A stretch of 64,000 nt of DNA from Chloroflexota bacterium (GCA_028873865.1 JAPPNI010000025.1:36725-100724), one strand, 5' to 3'. Counted from the stretch's first letter, positions 16,390 through 25,455 are shown. Translations and numbers: made by a program. Notes: generated by a model from the letters alone, not told the origin.

Positions 16390-19300
16390 ATGGAGGAGCT
16401 GTTTGGCCTGCCGACGATCCGCCTGATGTGGATCGTTGTCGCCATCGCCGGTGTTGCCGCCGCCGTCATCGCCTACATCTTCCTGAAGCGTCCGATTCTC
16501 GTTCGCATGGGTCTGCGCAACATTCCCCGTCGGCGCGCGCAGACGGTGCTGGTCACCATGGGTCTGACCCTGGCGACGATCATTGTCACGATCGCATTCT
16601 CGACCGGCGACTCGCTGGCCGTCAGCGTCCGCAATCTGGCTCTCAACAGCCTTGAGCGGATCGACCATTTCATCATTGAGGAGGAGACCGACGAGTCGGC
16701 CGGGGATGCCGGGACCGGCATCCCCGATCAGGTGCTGCGCGATCTGCAATCGCACTTCGCGGACGATGACCGGATTGAGGCCATCTTCGGCTCGCGATTC
16801 GACCTCGTCCCGATTGAACATCCTGAGGCCGGTCAGATTGAGCCGCAGTTCTTTCTCGTCGGCGTCGACCCGCAGACAATCGATCGGCTCGACGCAGTCC
16901 GCGACGAGGACGGCGATCTGCTTCGATTGAGTGAACTCGGCGCTGAAGAGATTGTGATCAACGAGCGAGCCGCTCGTGAACTGGACGCTGAGCCAGGCGA
17001 TCAGGTCAAGCTCTATGTGTTGGGCAGAGCACGACAGTACACGGTGGCGGCCATCGGCCGGGACGCTGTGCTGACCGGCAACCTCGAGGCCGGCGGCGCG
17101 GGCGGACTCCTGTCGCTGGATGCATACCAGAGCCTGTTGGGACCGCAGCTGTCCCCGCCTGACCGCTGGGACTCCATCCTGATCAGCGGAGCGGGCGGCG
17201 TCGAAGCTCCGCTGGACTTCTCAGATGCCCTTGATCGGGACATTGAAGCAGCGCTCGACAGATTCGAGCGTCAAGAACCCGATCTGTACCTGAGCAACGG
17301 GTTATCCCGCTATGCCAGCGAAGCGGTCAAGGCCGACAGCCTGGAAGACGCTGAGCTGATTGCCAGCGTGTTCACCACCCTGTTCCTGTTCATGGGTTCG
17401 TTCTCAGTCGCAGCGGGAATTCTGCTCATCTTCCTGATCTTCGCCATGCTGGCTGAGGAGCGTAAGCCGGAGATGGGCATTGCCCGGGCCGTGGGCATGC
17501 AGCGCAATGACCTGATCCAGATGTTCATCTCCGAGGGCATGGTCTACAACATGGGCGCCGCCGTCGTAGGCGTGGTGCTGGGTCTGCTGTTTGCACTGGG
17601 CTTCATCGCTGCCCTCAACCAGGGATTCGAAAGTTTCGGATTCGTCTTCACCTGGACGGTGACGATCAAGAGCCTCGTGATCTCGGCCTGCATTGGGATC
17701 GTCATCACCTTCATTACCGTCGTCTTCTCCAGCTTCCGAGCCTCGCGACTGAACATCGTGGCGGCCATTCGCGACATTCCGGAAGCCCAATATGAGGAGA
17801 CTTACCCACTGACTCCCTGGAGGGTGGTTCGGAACGTTCTGGGAGTGTTTGCCACGGCGATCGGACTGGTTCTTCTTCTGACGACGCCGATCACGCTGAT
17901 ACTCGGAGCGCCGGTTGCATTGGTCTTGAACCTGATCGGCAGCCGCTGGTCGCGACGGCTGATTCCCTGGGTGCTCTTCTTCGGCTGGCGTGTCCTGCGC
18001 TGGAATCCGCAGTGGTGGGTGCTGTTCATCGTCGGCGGGCTCGCTGTGCTCGATTTCGGTCTCGACCAAGAGAGTTTCTTCCCCTATATGACCGGCGTTT
18101 CGCTGATTCCACTGGGCATTGTGATGGGTCTGAACAAGCTGCGTCTGGGCGGCCGGCGGATCAATCAGCGGCTGCTATACACGCTCGGCGCCGGCTTCGT
18201 GATGTTCCTCTGGTTCATCCCCAATGACTGGCATGAGAGCTTCTTCGACAACAATCTCAATGGCGGGCCCGAGCTGTTTGTGCTCGCCGGCACGATGCTG
18301 ACCGCGGCCGGGACGCTGCTGCTGGTCTTCAACCTGGATTTGATTGTCGGCGGGGTTAGACGGACTGTGGGAGGGATCGGCCGGATGGCGCCGGTGATCC
18401 GCACTGCCGCTGCATATCCAGCCGCGGCGCGCTATCGGACCGGCATGACGATCGCGATGATCGCGCTGATCACATTCGCCCTGGTCAACTTCACCACGAT
18501 CAACTCCTCCTTCAGCCAGGCCTTCACCGGCGACGACACCGCGGGCGGATTCGAGGTTCTCGCCTTCAACACCGACGTCAATGCCGTTTCCGACATTCGC
18601 GAGGGACTGGCCGACGCCGGCGCCGACGAGGTGATCGAGGACATCGAGAATGCCGGCAGGATCGAGGCCGGGCCTGAACGCGGAACGCGCGCCATCACGA
18701 TTCTGACTGAGCGCTGGGACGCGGTGACCGAGCGCCACATTCTCGATGACAACGGCGACATCCAGCTCGTGGAAACCGATCTGGCAGAAGTTGAGATTGA
18801 CGACCGTGACGCAGTCGTGATCGGAGGCATCAATAGCGAATTCGTCGATGGTCAGGAAGTGAAGCTGCAGGCCATTTCTTATCGGTACGAGGACGAGCGT
18901 GCGGTCTGGTCGGCGCTTCGAAGCGGGGAAATGGTCGCCGTTGCAACGGTTGATGCCATCGACGGCGCATTCGGCTTTGCTGGCAATGATCTTGATCCGT
19001 GGTCCACGCCGGACTCCATCACCGATGAGGCCACGCTGTTGCCGCGTATCGTCGTGGAGGTTGGCCTGGGCGAGAATGCCAGGCAGGTCGAGGTGATTGC
19101 GATTCTTGAACGGATCAGCGGAGCATTCGTCGACCTGGACGGGGAAGACGGTGGCCTGCCCACACTGCTGCTCCCGGAGACAGTCGCCGCACAGGTGGTT
19201 GGCCAGTCCGAATCGACACGCCACTACATTTCGACGAGAGATGGGGCCGACACGCTCGACGTCGCGCAGGGGATCGAACGTGAGCTTCGTATCTTCGCGG

Positions 19301-19740
19301 TCGACATCCAGGGTGAACTCAAGCGGCAACAGCAGACCCAGACGTCGATTCTCGCTCTGTTCCAGGGCTTCATCGGGATCGGACTGGTGGCCGGGCTCGC
19401 CGCGCTTGGGGTGATCGCCCTGCGCGCGGTGGTCGAGCGGCGGCAGCAGATCGGCGTGTTGCGTGCAATTGGATTCCAGTCTCGACTGGTGGGTTTTGAA
19501 TTGCTCATCGAGATGGGGTTCATTGCCCTGCTCGGCCTCGGGCTGGGCACGGCGCTGGCGCTGGGCCTCGCCTGGCGGCTGTTTGCCGAAGGCACGTTCG
19601 GCGAGATTTCGATGTACGTTCCAGTAGGCACCATCCTGCCGATATTGATCGGCGCGTTCGCGGCGTCATTGATCCTGACATACTTCCCTGCGAGACAGGC
19701 TGCGCGCACGACGATCGCGGAGGCGTTGAGATATGAGTAG
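16390..19740 (+). CDS. Large double-FtsX ABC permease
   Basis: The product is 1116 aa with two FtsX-type domains: the first at about residues 320-470 after an extracytoplasmic domain, the second at about 985-1115 with the tail YFPARQAARTTIAEALRYE. Between them is a block of extra hydrophobic helices (about 480-640) with Trp-rich loops, then another helix near 690 and a second acidic extracytoplasmic domain (about 710-960). The ATPase is the preceding gene. The last codons overlap the start of the hydrolase gene at 19733 by 8 bp, so the three genes are probably cotranscribed. Substrate unknown. Confidence 0.85.
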   Translation: MEELFGLPTIRLMWIVVAIAGVAAAVIAYIFLKRPILVRMGLRNIPRRRAQTVLVTMGLTLATIIVTIAFSTGDSLAVSVRNLALNSLERIDHFIIEEETDESAGDAGTGIPDQVLRDLQSHFADDDRIEAIFGSRFDLVPIEHPEAGQIEPQFFLVGVDPQTIDRLDAVRDEDGDLLRLSELGAEEIVINERAARELDAEPGDQVKLYVLGRARQYTVAAIGRDAVLTGNLEAGGAGGLLSLDAYQSLLGPQLSPPDRWDSILISGAGGVEAPLDFSDALDRDIEAALDRFERQEPDLYLSNGLSRYASEAVKADSLEDAELIASVFTTLFLFMGSFSVAAGILLIFLIFAMLAEERKPEMGIARAVGMQRNDLIQMFISEGMVYNMGAAVVGVVLGLLFALGFIAALNQGFESFGFVFTWTVTIKSLVISACIGIVITFITVVFSSFRASRLNIVAAIRDIPEAQYEETYPLTPWRVVRNVLGVFATAIGLVLLLTTPITLILGAPVALVLNLIGSRWSRRLIPWVLFFGWRVLRWNPQWWVLFIVGGLAVLDFGLDQESFFPYMTGVSLIPLGIVMGLNKLRLGGRRINQRLLYTLGAGFVMFLWFIPNDWHESFFDNNLNGGPELFVLAGTMLTAAGTLLLVFNLDLIVGGVRRTVGGIGRMAPVIRTAAAYPAAARYRTGMTIAMIALITFALVNFTTINSSFSQAFTGDDTAGGFEVLAFNTDVNAVSDIREGLADAGADEVIEDIENAGRIEAGPERGTRAITILTERWDAVTERHILDDNGDIQLVETDLAEVEIDDRDAVVIGGINSEFVDGQEVKLQAISYRYEDERAVWSALRSGEMVAVATVDAIDGAFGFAGNDLDPWSTPDSITDEATLLPRIVVEVGLGENARQVEVIAILERISGAFVDLDGEDGGLPTLLLPETVAAQVVGQSESTRHYISTRDGADTLDVAQGIERELRIFAVDIQGELKRQQQTQTSILALFQGFIGIGLVAGLAALGVIALRAVVERRQQIGVLRAIGFQSRLVGFELLIEMGFIALLGLGLGTALALGLAWRLFAEGTFGEISMYVPVGTILPILIGAFAASLILTYFPARQAARTTIAEALRYE

Positions 19741-20569
19741 TGACGTCGAACAGCTTGAGCTGCTTCGCGATCTGGCCTTCGGATACGACCGCGATCTTGC
19801 CTTCAACGCCACTACCGCTCCCGCTGGCGATGGTGGAGGACTGACCGTTGAACGGTTCGAGATCACTTCGCGCTATGAGGATCGTGTTGGCGGATTGTTG
19901 CTTCAGTCGGTCGAGGCCGAGGCTCCGCGTCCGCTGATCCTGGTCGGTCATCCTGGCACATTGGACAAGTCCAGCGACTATGTGCTCTGGCCGGCCGAGC
20001 AGTGGGTCGCGCGCGGCGCCATCTGCGCGACGATCGACCAGGCAGGGCACGGTGAGCGGGCGAAGCGGCCTGTTTCCATGGAAGACTTTCAACGCTGGCC
20101 GATGCGCCGGCTGGACCAGTCGCTGCAGACAGTGGTCGACTGGATGCGGACGCTCGACTATCTCTCGGAGCGGCCGGAAGTCGATGCTGACCGGGTTGGA
20201 TTTGTCGGCTTCTCGATGGGCGGGATGCGCGGGGCGCCGTTTGTTGGACTCGACGAGCGAGTGAAGGCTGCTTCGTTCTGCATCTCGGGAGCGAGCACGT
20301 TGTCCGGCCGTGGCGGCAGCGCTGGTGAACTGGCTGACCAGCTCACCGATCCCGGCGCTTATGCGCCGATGATGGCGGGCCGGGCGATTCAGGTCGTGGC
20401 CGGGGAGCATGACGACTTGATTACGCCGGAGGCGACGCAGCGCTTCTATGACCGGCTCTCCGAGCCGCGGGAGTTGGTCTGGCTGCCCTGTGGGCACTGG
20501 GACTTCATGCCCCAGGGGATTGCGCCGGTCGGGCCGTTCCTTGAGCGTCACCTGGCGTTTGGCGGCTAG
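19733..20569 (+). CDS. Alpha/beta hydrolase (dienelactone-hydrolase/esterase-like)
   Basis: The product is 278 aa. The nucleophile elbow GFSMGG lies near residue 161, with a candidate Asp in VVAGEHDDLITP and the catalytic His in CGHWDF. The opening RPLILVGHPGT strand is normal for the fold. There is no signal peptide. Its start overlaps the permease stop, so expression is coupled to the exporter. Its stop overlaps the stop of the convergent CoA-transferase gene (TAG/CTA). Function beyond esterase-type hydrolysis is not evident. Confidence 0.82.
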   Translation: MSSDVEQLELLRDLAFGYDRDLAFNATTAPAGDGGGLTVERFEITSRYEDRVGGLLLQSVEAEAPRPLILVGHPGTLDKSSDYVLWPAEQWVARGAICATIDQAGHGERAKRPVSMEDFQRWPMRRLDQSLQTVVDWMRTLDYLSERPEVDADRVGFVGFSMGGMRGAPFVGLDERVKAASFCISGASTLSGRGGSAGELADQLTDPGAYAPMMAGRAIQVVAGEHDDLITPEATQRFYDRLSEPRELVWLPCGHWDFMPQGIAPVGPFLERHLAFGG

Positions 20570-21810
20570 CTCAGTACGCCCGACGAGGTCAGCTCCGCCA
20601 CTTCGTCCGCCGAGTAGCCCAGGATTTCCGTCGCTACTTCGTAGGTGTGCTGGCCGAAGAGGGGCGCTGGTGCGGCCAGGTAGCCCGGCGTTTCGTGCAG
20701 CTTGACGATGGGTCCGTCGTAGAGGGAGATGTCTGTCTCGGGGTGATCGAGGTATTCGTAGAATCCTCGGGCGGCTAGGTGATCGTCGTGCTTGCACATG
20801 TCTTCGGCGTCCTGCACCAACGCGGCGGCGACGCCGACCGATTGGAGCTGGACTGCCAGGGCGGCGGCGTCGAAGGATGCGGTCCAATCCGAGAGCGTTA
20901 TGTTAAGTTCATCCTCGTGCCGCCGGCGGCCGAGCAGGGTTGCGAAGCGATCGTCCGTGGTGAACGCTGCGCCCTCGGCGACGGCGCGAAGCGATTCCCA
21001 CTGGGCGTCGTCGCCGACGGCGATGGCGATCCAGCGTTCTCGTCCTGAGGGATCGTCGGCGCAACGGTAGATGCCGTGCGGGCACATCCAGCTTGATTTG
21101 TTGCCGTTGCGGACCTGGTTGACGCCGTTGGCGGTGTAGTCGAGCAGCGAGGGGCCCATGGTGGCGGCGACCGACTCGACCTGGGCCAACTCGATCCGCT
21201 GTCCTTGTCCAGTCTTCCGACGGTGCCTGAGCGCCGCCAGGATGGCGATGACCGTGTGGCCTGGGTTGACGACGTAGTCGGGGTAGTTGGTGCCCACGCC
21301 GACCGGTTTCCGTTCAGGGTCACCCGAGAGGTGTGAGATCCCGGTGGTCGGGGTGAGAACCGCGCCGAAGCCGAGGAAGTCGCGGTGGGGGCCGCTGAGA
21401 CCCTGCATCGGCATGTAGGCGGCGATGATGTCGGGCTTGACTTCGCGGAGTTGTTCGTAGGTCAGGTTCCAGCGTTCGAAGATGCGCGGGGTCAGGTTGG
21501 AGAGGAAGACGTCGGAGCGCTCGATCAGGCGGTAGGCGACTTCTTGCGAGCCTTCCGCCGACATGTTGAGGAGGAAGGAGCGCTTGTCGGCATTGAAGTT
21601 GTTGAAGTAGGCGCAGACGTTGTAGCCGGTCTTGCCGGGCTTGATCGGCTGTCCGAGGCGCAGGCCGTCGACCCGCGCTTCCGATTCGATGCGGATCACG
21701 TCCGCGCCGAAGTCGGCGAGGGTGCGCGCGGCTATGGGTCCGACGCCGAACCAGGAGAAGTCGGCCACTCGAATGCCCTCAAGTGGACGCGATCCGTTTG
21801 TTGCTGTCAT
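20566..21810 (-). CDS. CaiB/BaiF (family III) CoA-transferase
   Basis: The product is 414 aa. The start GIRVADFSWFGVGPIAARTL and the ADFGADVIRIES motif are typical of family III CoA-transferases, followed by FNNFNADKRSFLLNM and a segment starting LSNLTPRIFERW. These enzymes move CoA between carboxylates (formyl-, carnitinyl-, succinyl-CoA systems) through an aspartyl anhydride. Its ATG overlaps the stop of the preceding paralogue (21807-21810), so the two subunit-like proteins are coupled and may act together. Confidence 0.9.
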   Translation of the reverse strand: MTATNGSRPLEGIRVADFSWFGVGPIAARTLADFGADVIRIESEARVDGLRLGQPIKPGKTGYNVCAYFNNFNADKRSFLLNMSAEGSQEVAYRLIERSDVFLSNLTPRIFERWNLTYEQLREVKPDIIAAYMPMQGLSGPHRDFLGFGAVLTPTTGISHLSGDPERKPVGVGTNYPDYVVNPGHTVIAILAALRHRRKTGQGQRIELAQVESVAATMGPSLLDYTANGVNQVRNGNKSSWMCPHGIYRCADDPSGRERWIAIAVGDDAQWESLRAVAEGAAFTTDDRFATLLGRRRHEDELNITLSDWTASFDAAALAVQLQSVGVAAALVQDAEDMCKHDDHLAARGFYEYLDHPETDISLYDGPIVKLHETPGYLAAPAPLFGQHTYEVATEILGYSADEVAELTSSGVLS

Positions 21811-23090
21811 ATCGCGCCCTCTCCGGCGAAGGCAATCAGGTCTTCGGCGGGAATGCCGACTTCGTCGACCCAGACCTCCTGGTTATGTTCTCCGACTTGC
21901 GGGGCCGGACGCCGGACGGTCGCCGGCGTCTCGGACAGATGGTAGGGAGGACCGGGATATCGCAAGGCTGCATCTTCGGAGCCAAGGCGGGTTGGCTGAT
22001 TGAGTTCCAGCCACCACTCTCGCGCGGCCAGGTGCTCGCTGTCGGCGATGTCGGACGGCGTGGCCACCTGGCCGATCAGCAGCCGCCGCGATTGCCCCTC
22101 CTCGTAGGCCTCCATCGTCGTCTTGCTCGCGTAGAACCTCGTCAGCACCTCCTGGGCGCGGGCCAGGACCGGCGCGTGTTTGGCCTGCTCTTCCTCATCG
22201 AGCAGGATGCGCATATTGAAGTTGGCGAAGGTGTTGGCGTACTCCGGCTCGGTCAGATCCTCGGCCATGCCGCTCTCGTCCATCCAGCCGATGACTTCGG
22301 TCCAGGGCGCACCGAATCCCGGGACGCCGACCATCGAGAAGATGTAGCCGTCGCTGGTCTCGTATGTCCCGATACCGGGCAGTCGATGGCTCTCGCCAAC
22401 CCGCTCGCGCGAGGCGCCCTGGAAGTCCCACTGCAGGTGGGCGGTCTCCTGGCAGATCGAGAGCGCCTCCTGGATCGAGGTCTCGACGCGCTGTCCGCTG
22501 CCCGTCGCCTCGGCCTGCAACAGCGCCAACAACGCGCCCTGGGCGGCGGAGATGCCGGCTACGGCGTATGCCTGGTTGCCGGCGATCCTCATTGGGGAGC
22601 CGTCCGGGTATCCGGCCAGCGTGGCAATACCGGCTGCCGCCTGCGCGACGATGTCCGTGACCTCCCAGCCGGCCCTGGGTCCGTCGAGGCCGAAGCCGGT
22701 GATCGAGACCCAGATCAAGGCCGGTTGTGCTGCCATGTAGGCGTCGGGATCGACATCGTGCTCGGCCAGCTCGGCTCGCTCTGCGGCGGTCCAGGACTCG
22801 ATCACGATGTCGGCAGTCTTGACGAGTTCGCCGAAGAGCCAGCGTCCGTCGTACTGGGCGAGGTCGAGGGTGACAGAGCGCTTGTTTGCGTTGAAGTACC
22901 AGAAGCGAAGGGAGGTCTCGCGGCCGGGAATGCCCTGCCAGAAGGGCGCGCGGCCGCGTGAAGGGTCCCCGCCGACGGGCTCGACCTTGATCACGTCGGC
23001 GCCGAGGTCGGCGAGGAGCTTGCCGCAGTACCAGCCCATCTCGGAGGTGAGGTCGAGGATGCGAACGCCATCGAGTGCTGTTTGATTCAT
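21807..23090 (-). CDS. CaiB/BaiF (family III) CoA-transferase
   Basis: The product is 427 aa and opens DGVRILDLTSEMGWYCGKLL with the LADLGADVIKVEPVGGDPSR motif. It also has the FWYFNANKRSVTLDL segment and conserved Gly-rich loops of family III. It is first in a two-gene unit. Pairs of such genes can form heteromeric transferases, as in succinyl-CoA:citramalate or mesaconyl systems, but no pathway neighbour identifies the acid used here. The 386-bp region upstream is unusual and is listed separately. Confidence 0.9.
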   Translation of the reverse strand: MNQTALDGVRILDLTSEMGWYCGKLLADLGADVIKVEPVGGDPSRGRAPFWQGIPGRETSLRFWYFNANKRSVTLDLAQYDGRWLFGELVKTADIVIESWTAAERAELAEHDVDPDAYMAAQPALIWVSITGFGLDGPRAGWEVTDIVAQAAAGIATLAGYPDGSPMRIAGNQAYAVAGISAAQGALLALLQAEATGSGQRVETSIQEALSICQETAHLQWDFQGASRERVGESHRLPGIGTYETSDGYIFSMVGVPGFGAPWTEVIGWMDESGMAEDLTEPEYANTFANFNMRILLDEEEQAKHAPVLARAQEVLTRFYASKTTMEAYEEGQSRRLLIGQVATPSDIADSEHLAAREWWLELNQPTRLGSEDAALRYPGPPYHLSETPATVRRPAPQVGEHNQEVWVDEVGIPAEDLIAFAGEGAI

Positions 23091-23476
23091 GTTCGGATTG
23101 TAGGAGGCGAATTATTCGGTTCAGGGTGGTCGGTGGAAAAATTTTGTCTGGGCTGGAAAAAAGACCAAGAGGTGACGATCTCCAGTGTTTTGCGGGGTTT
23201 CGCGGCCTGCAGGGTGGTTGGAAGTGGTCGATTTTGGTCGGTTGTGGTCGATACTCGCTGTTCGGGTTTGTTCGGTTCCGTTCGGATTGGGCGGGTTTCA
23301 GCGGGCAGTCCTCGGAGTGTTCGGTGGGCGCCGTGGGGGTGAACGGTTGCGGGATATTGCCAACGCGCATAAGGGTCGCTTCCTTCCGGGGCGGCCGTGA
23401 GTTCAGATTATCAGAATGTATGCTCTAGCGAGATGAGGCCGCAGGGAGTACGTATGCTGGCTTGCAGGAGGCGGAG
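23091..23476. promoter_or_regulatory. 386-bp gene-free region; C-rich, G-poor leader on the minus strand
   Basis: No convincing gene lies here. Read on the minus strand, toward the CoA-transferase genes, the RNA would be rich in C and A and poor in G from about 23360 to 23190, with few strong hairpins. The plus strand shows matching G/T-rich micro-repeats (three TGGTCG, several TTCGG). A GATAAT hexamer on the minus strand at 23407-23412 could be a -10 element. Such C-rich, G-poor leaders resemble Rho-utilisation sites; this is inference. The plus-strand end holds the ribosome-binding site of the gene at 23477. Confidence 0.35.
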
Positions 23477-23836
23477 ATGGCGATCAGGAAGATGGAAGGC
23501 GAGCCGGTTCCAGACCGCGAAGTGATGCCGATGTTGGAGATCCGGCGTTGGAAGGGGATGCGGCTTGAGGAGTACGTGGAGCTGTATCCAGTCTGGGCCG
23601 ACTGGATGAGCAATCACAGCCAACTGATGTACGACGAAGACGGTGGGGCCTGGGTCCCGCGGTGGGATCCTGAAGTCGGCGTGGGGATCGGTTGGGAGGA
23701 CGACGAGGAGTTCACTCCGGACCACGTTGAAGGGCTGATTGCAGAGGCGAAGCGAGCGTTGGAGGAGGTCAGGGCCGGAGGGGGCGTGGACTTTCGAGAG
23801 TTAGACGAGGACGAGTCGTTTTGGGCTGACGACTAG
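23477..23836 (+). CDS. Hypothetical acidic protein, candidate antitoxin partner
   Basis: The product is 119 aa from the ATG at 23477, which has GGAGG about 6 nt upstream. It is strongly acidic, rich in Trp and Glu, and ends DFRELDEDESFWADD. It has no clear DNA-binding motif. The next gene starts 2 bp after its stop and looks like a RelE/ParE toxin, and this order and spacing is typical of antitoxin-toxin pairs. I do not recognise its family, so antitoxin function is inferred from position and charge only. Confidence 0.55.
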   Translation: MAIRKMEGEPVPDREVMPMLEIRRWKGMRLEEYVELYPVWADWMSNHSQLMYDEDGGAWVPRWDPEVGVGIGWEDDEEFTPDHVEGLIAEAKRALEEVRAGGGVDFRELDEDESFWADD

Positions 23837-23838
23837 CG

Positions 23839-24282
23839 GTGCGCTTCAAGGTCACCCTCAGTGATGAGGTGAGGGCGCAGTTGCGCAGACTGGCTCCCGA
23901 CCCTAAGAGGCTCGTCCGGAGGGTGCTGCGGGAAATGGAAAGGGATCCGTTCGCGCTCGACTATCACCAATTGGATCGACCAGAGGTCGTGTACCGCATT
24001 CGCGAGGGAGGTTATCGGATCGTGTTTGAGCCTGGTCCTGGTCATCGGGAGGTAACGGTTGTCAGGATTGGTCACCAAGGGTCCGTGTACGAGGGGTTGA
24101 AGACCCAATCGGCTAATGGGGAAGGATGTTCAGGTGGTCAGTCTCGCGCAGGGTCAGCGTCGCCTGCACCCGCATTCACAGCCGATACCGTCGTTGTCGC
24201 GATCTTGGCTGGGGTGGTATCCGGGACTGCCACGATACGTTCGTTGGCTGGTGTCGCAGGTGCTGCTAGACGAGGAACCTGA
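23839..24282 (+). CDS. RelE/ParE-like toxin-fold protein with extra C-terminal tail
   Basis: The product is 147 aa from a GTG 2 bp after the upstream stop. Residues 1-90 (FKVTLSDEVRAQLRRL, then VYRIREGGYRIVFEP and VTVVRIGHQGSVYEGL) match the RelE/ParE fold: helical N-terminus, then strands with conserved Arg and Tyr. RelE-type toxins cleave mRNA at the ribosome; ParE-type poison gyrase; this one cannot be told apart by eye. Usual members are 85-100 aa. The last 50 residues (Ala/Ser/Gly/Val-rich) lie mostly opposite the 3' end of the convergent SNase gene and may be read-through after a lost stop. Confidence 0.7.
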   Translation: MRFKVTLSDEVRAQLRRLAPDPKRLVRRVLREMERDPFALDYHQLDRPEVVYRIREGGYRIVFEPGPGHREVTVVRIGHQGSVYEGLKTQSANGEGCSGGQSRAGSASPAPAFTADTVVVAILAGVVSGTATIRSLAGVAGAARRGT

Positions 24283-25260
24283 GGATCGACTCGTACCGGA
24301 GGCCTTGGGGTAGGAGCGACTACTGGTGTATCCGTAACTGCGCATCCTGCTGTTTACTGAGGTTCCAGAGACAGAGACATTGCCGACCTTGCGGCCATAG
24401 GAGTCGGGCTGGGTCTGGGTGAAGCTCACTATAGTGCCTGGCGGAATCAGACTTCGAAGCCGAGAAGTTGCAGTGCTCCCTCCTCGCTCGTGAGTTTCCG
24501 GTGCCCAGACGTTTGCCAATCGAATTCGATAGGCCGAGCAGGACGCGCAATCTCGGACCTCGATCGTGTCGCCATCAATGATGCGTGTGACTCTGATACC
24601 CATTGTCGGTGAAGTTGACGTTAGAGACCGGCCACTTGTCGAGCTCGCAGTGTTTGAGCCGGAACCTGATCTGGTGGAAAGGGTCGGCGTATTTCTTGGA
24701 GTCTTACTCGGTGGATCCAGCGCTGCCAAGCGGGTCGCGGCGTCAAACCTTGCTCTTCGATCTTCTGACGACGAGTAGGACCGTCCGACGTAGCGGACAA
24801 ACTCACGGGGACTGGTTACGAGACTCTTGGGGGACAGCGTGTAGCGAAGAGTGGAGTCATGCGGCTGTTGTCGAATGGCAAGGGTCCATCCTCCGCTGTC
24901 TCCGATACAAAGCGACACTCTGGATAATGTGACTCGATTGTCTTTGCGAGGCCATCCCACGACGTCGGCGTTGGATGTCAGGTAACATTTCCCATGTTGA
25001 GGGGCGGAAACCATTGCACGCTTGATCGTGCTCCATTCGGTATGGGTGCCAAGGACTTGGATCTCGAGTGAAATCCTCGCATCCGCTTGGAGGGTTGCGA
25101 CAGGCCGAACTTTCGTGAACTCGGTAGCCCTGTTGGAGTCTTCGAGATTCTTGGACGATGACGATACGGAACACCCGACGGCCATAACAGCGGCGATTGC
25201 GATGACGATGAGAGTCGCCTTCGCTGTGTAGCCATGCGGACTGTCAGTCCCATTGCGCAT
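24154..25260 (-). CDS. Secreted lipoprotein with SNase-like and excalibur domains
   Basis: The product is 368 aa from the ATG at 25260 (AAAGG 8 nt upstream); an ATG ten codons earlier is possible. A signal peptide ends in a lipobox (AVMAVGCS). A region without recognised domain follows, then a Ser/Thr linker, a staphylococcal-nuclease fold starting GIRVTRIIDGDTIEV, and a Ca-binding excalibur motif (GSPGYHPSQDRDNDGIGCE) at the end. Counted from the upstream start, the nuclease keeps R257, E265 and R300 but has Trp262 where a Ca-binding Asp is usual, so activity is doubtful. Base composition is less GC-rich than nearby genes. It overlaps the toxin gene tail-to-tail by 129 bp. Confidence 0.75.
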   Translation of the reverse strand: MRNGTDSPHGYTAKATLIVIAIAAVMAVGCSVSSSSKNLEDSNRATEFTKVRPVATLQADARISLEIQVLGTHTEWSTIKRAMVSAPQHGKCYLTSNADVVGWPRKDNRVTLSRVSLCIGDSGGWTLAIRQQPHDSTLRYTLSPKSLVTSPREFVRYVGRSYSSSEDRRARFDAATRLAALDPPSKTPRNTPTLSTRSGSGSNTASSTSGRSLTSTSPTMGIRVTRIIDGDTIEVRDCASCSAYRIRLANVWAPETHERGGSTATSRLRSLIPPGTIVSFTQTQPDSYGRKVGNVSVSGTSVNSRMRSYGYTSSRSYPKASGTSRSSGSSSSSTCDTSQRTYRGSPGYHPSQDRDNDGIGCECGCRRR

Positions 25261-25330
25261 CGCGCGGCCTTTCGATCCTATGAGCGACATTAGACGACGT
25301 CAGTAATGCAGGCAAAAGCTGTGAACCAGT

Positions 25331-25367
25331 CGATTCCCGTTATCCCAGCGAACGCGGGGAGCCATAC
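25331..25367 (-). repeat. REP-like palindrome, copy A (inverted)
   Basis: The reverse complement reads GTATGGCTCCCCGCGTTCGC followed by TGGGATAACGG, a diverged copy of the units at 25382 and 25806. It faces copy B, making a head-to-head doublet like a BIME. Confidence 0.7.
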
Positions 25368-25381
25368 GGCGTGTGAGGTCT

Positions 25382-25412
25382 GTATGGATTCCCGCTTGCG
25401 CGGGAATGACGG
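25382..25412 (+). repeat. REP-like palindrome, copy B
   Basis: The unit starts GTATGGATTCCCGCTTGCGC and continues GGGAATGACGG. It contains the inverted pair TTCCCGC/GCGGGAA. It belongs to the widespread class of short repeats whose chance translation reads like FPRKRES or PAFAGM. It lies 44 bp downstream of the GIY-YIG gene's stop. Confidence 0.8.
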
Positions 25413-25455
25413 AAAGGCGGCGCGGGAACGATGGAGGGAACATGGAGCGATTTCG

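Noticed and set aside
22195..23370. Long minus-strand frame beginning in the leader of the CoA-transferase genes
   Set aside because: It is an Arg-rich shadow in another frame of the CoA-transferase at 21807-23090.
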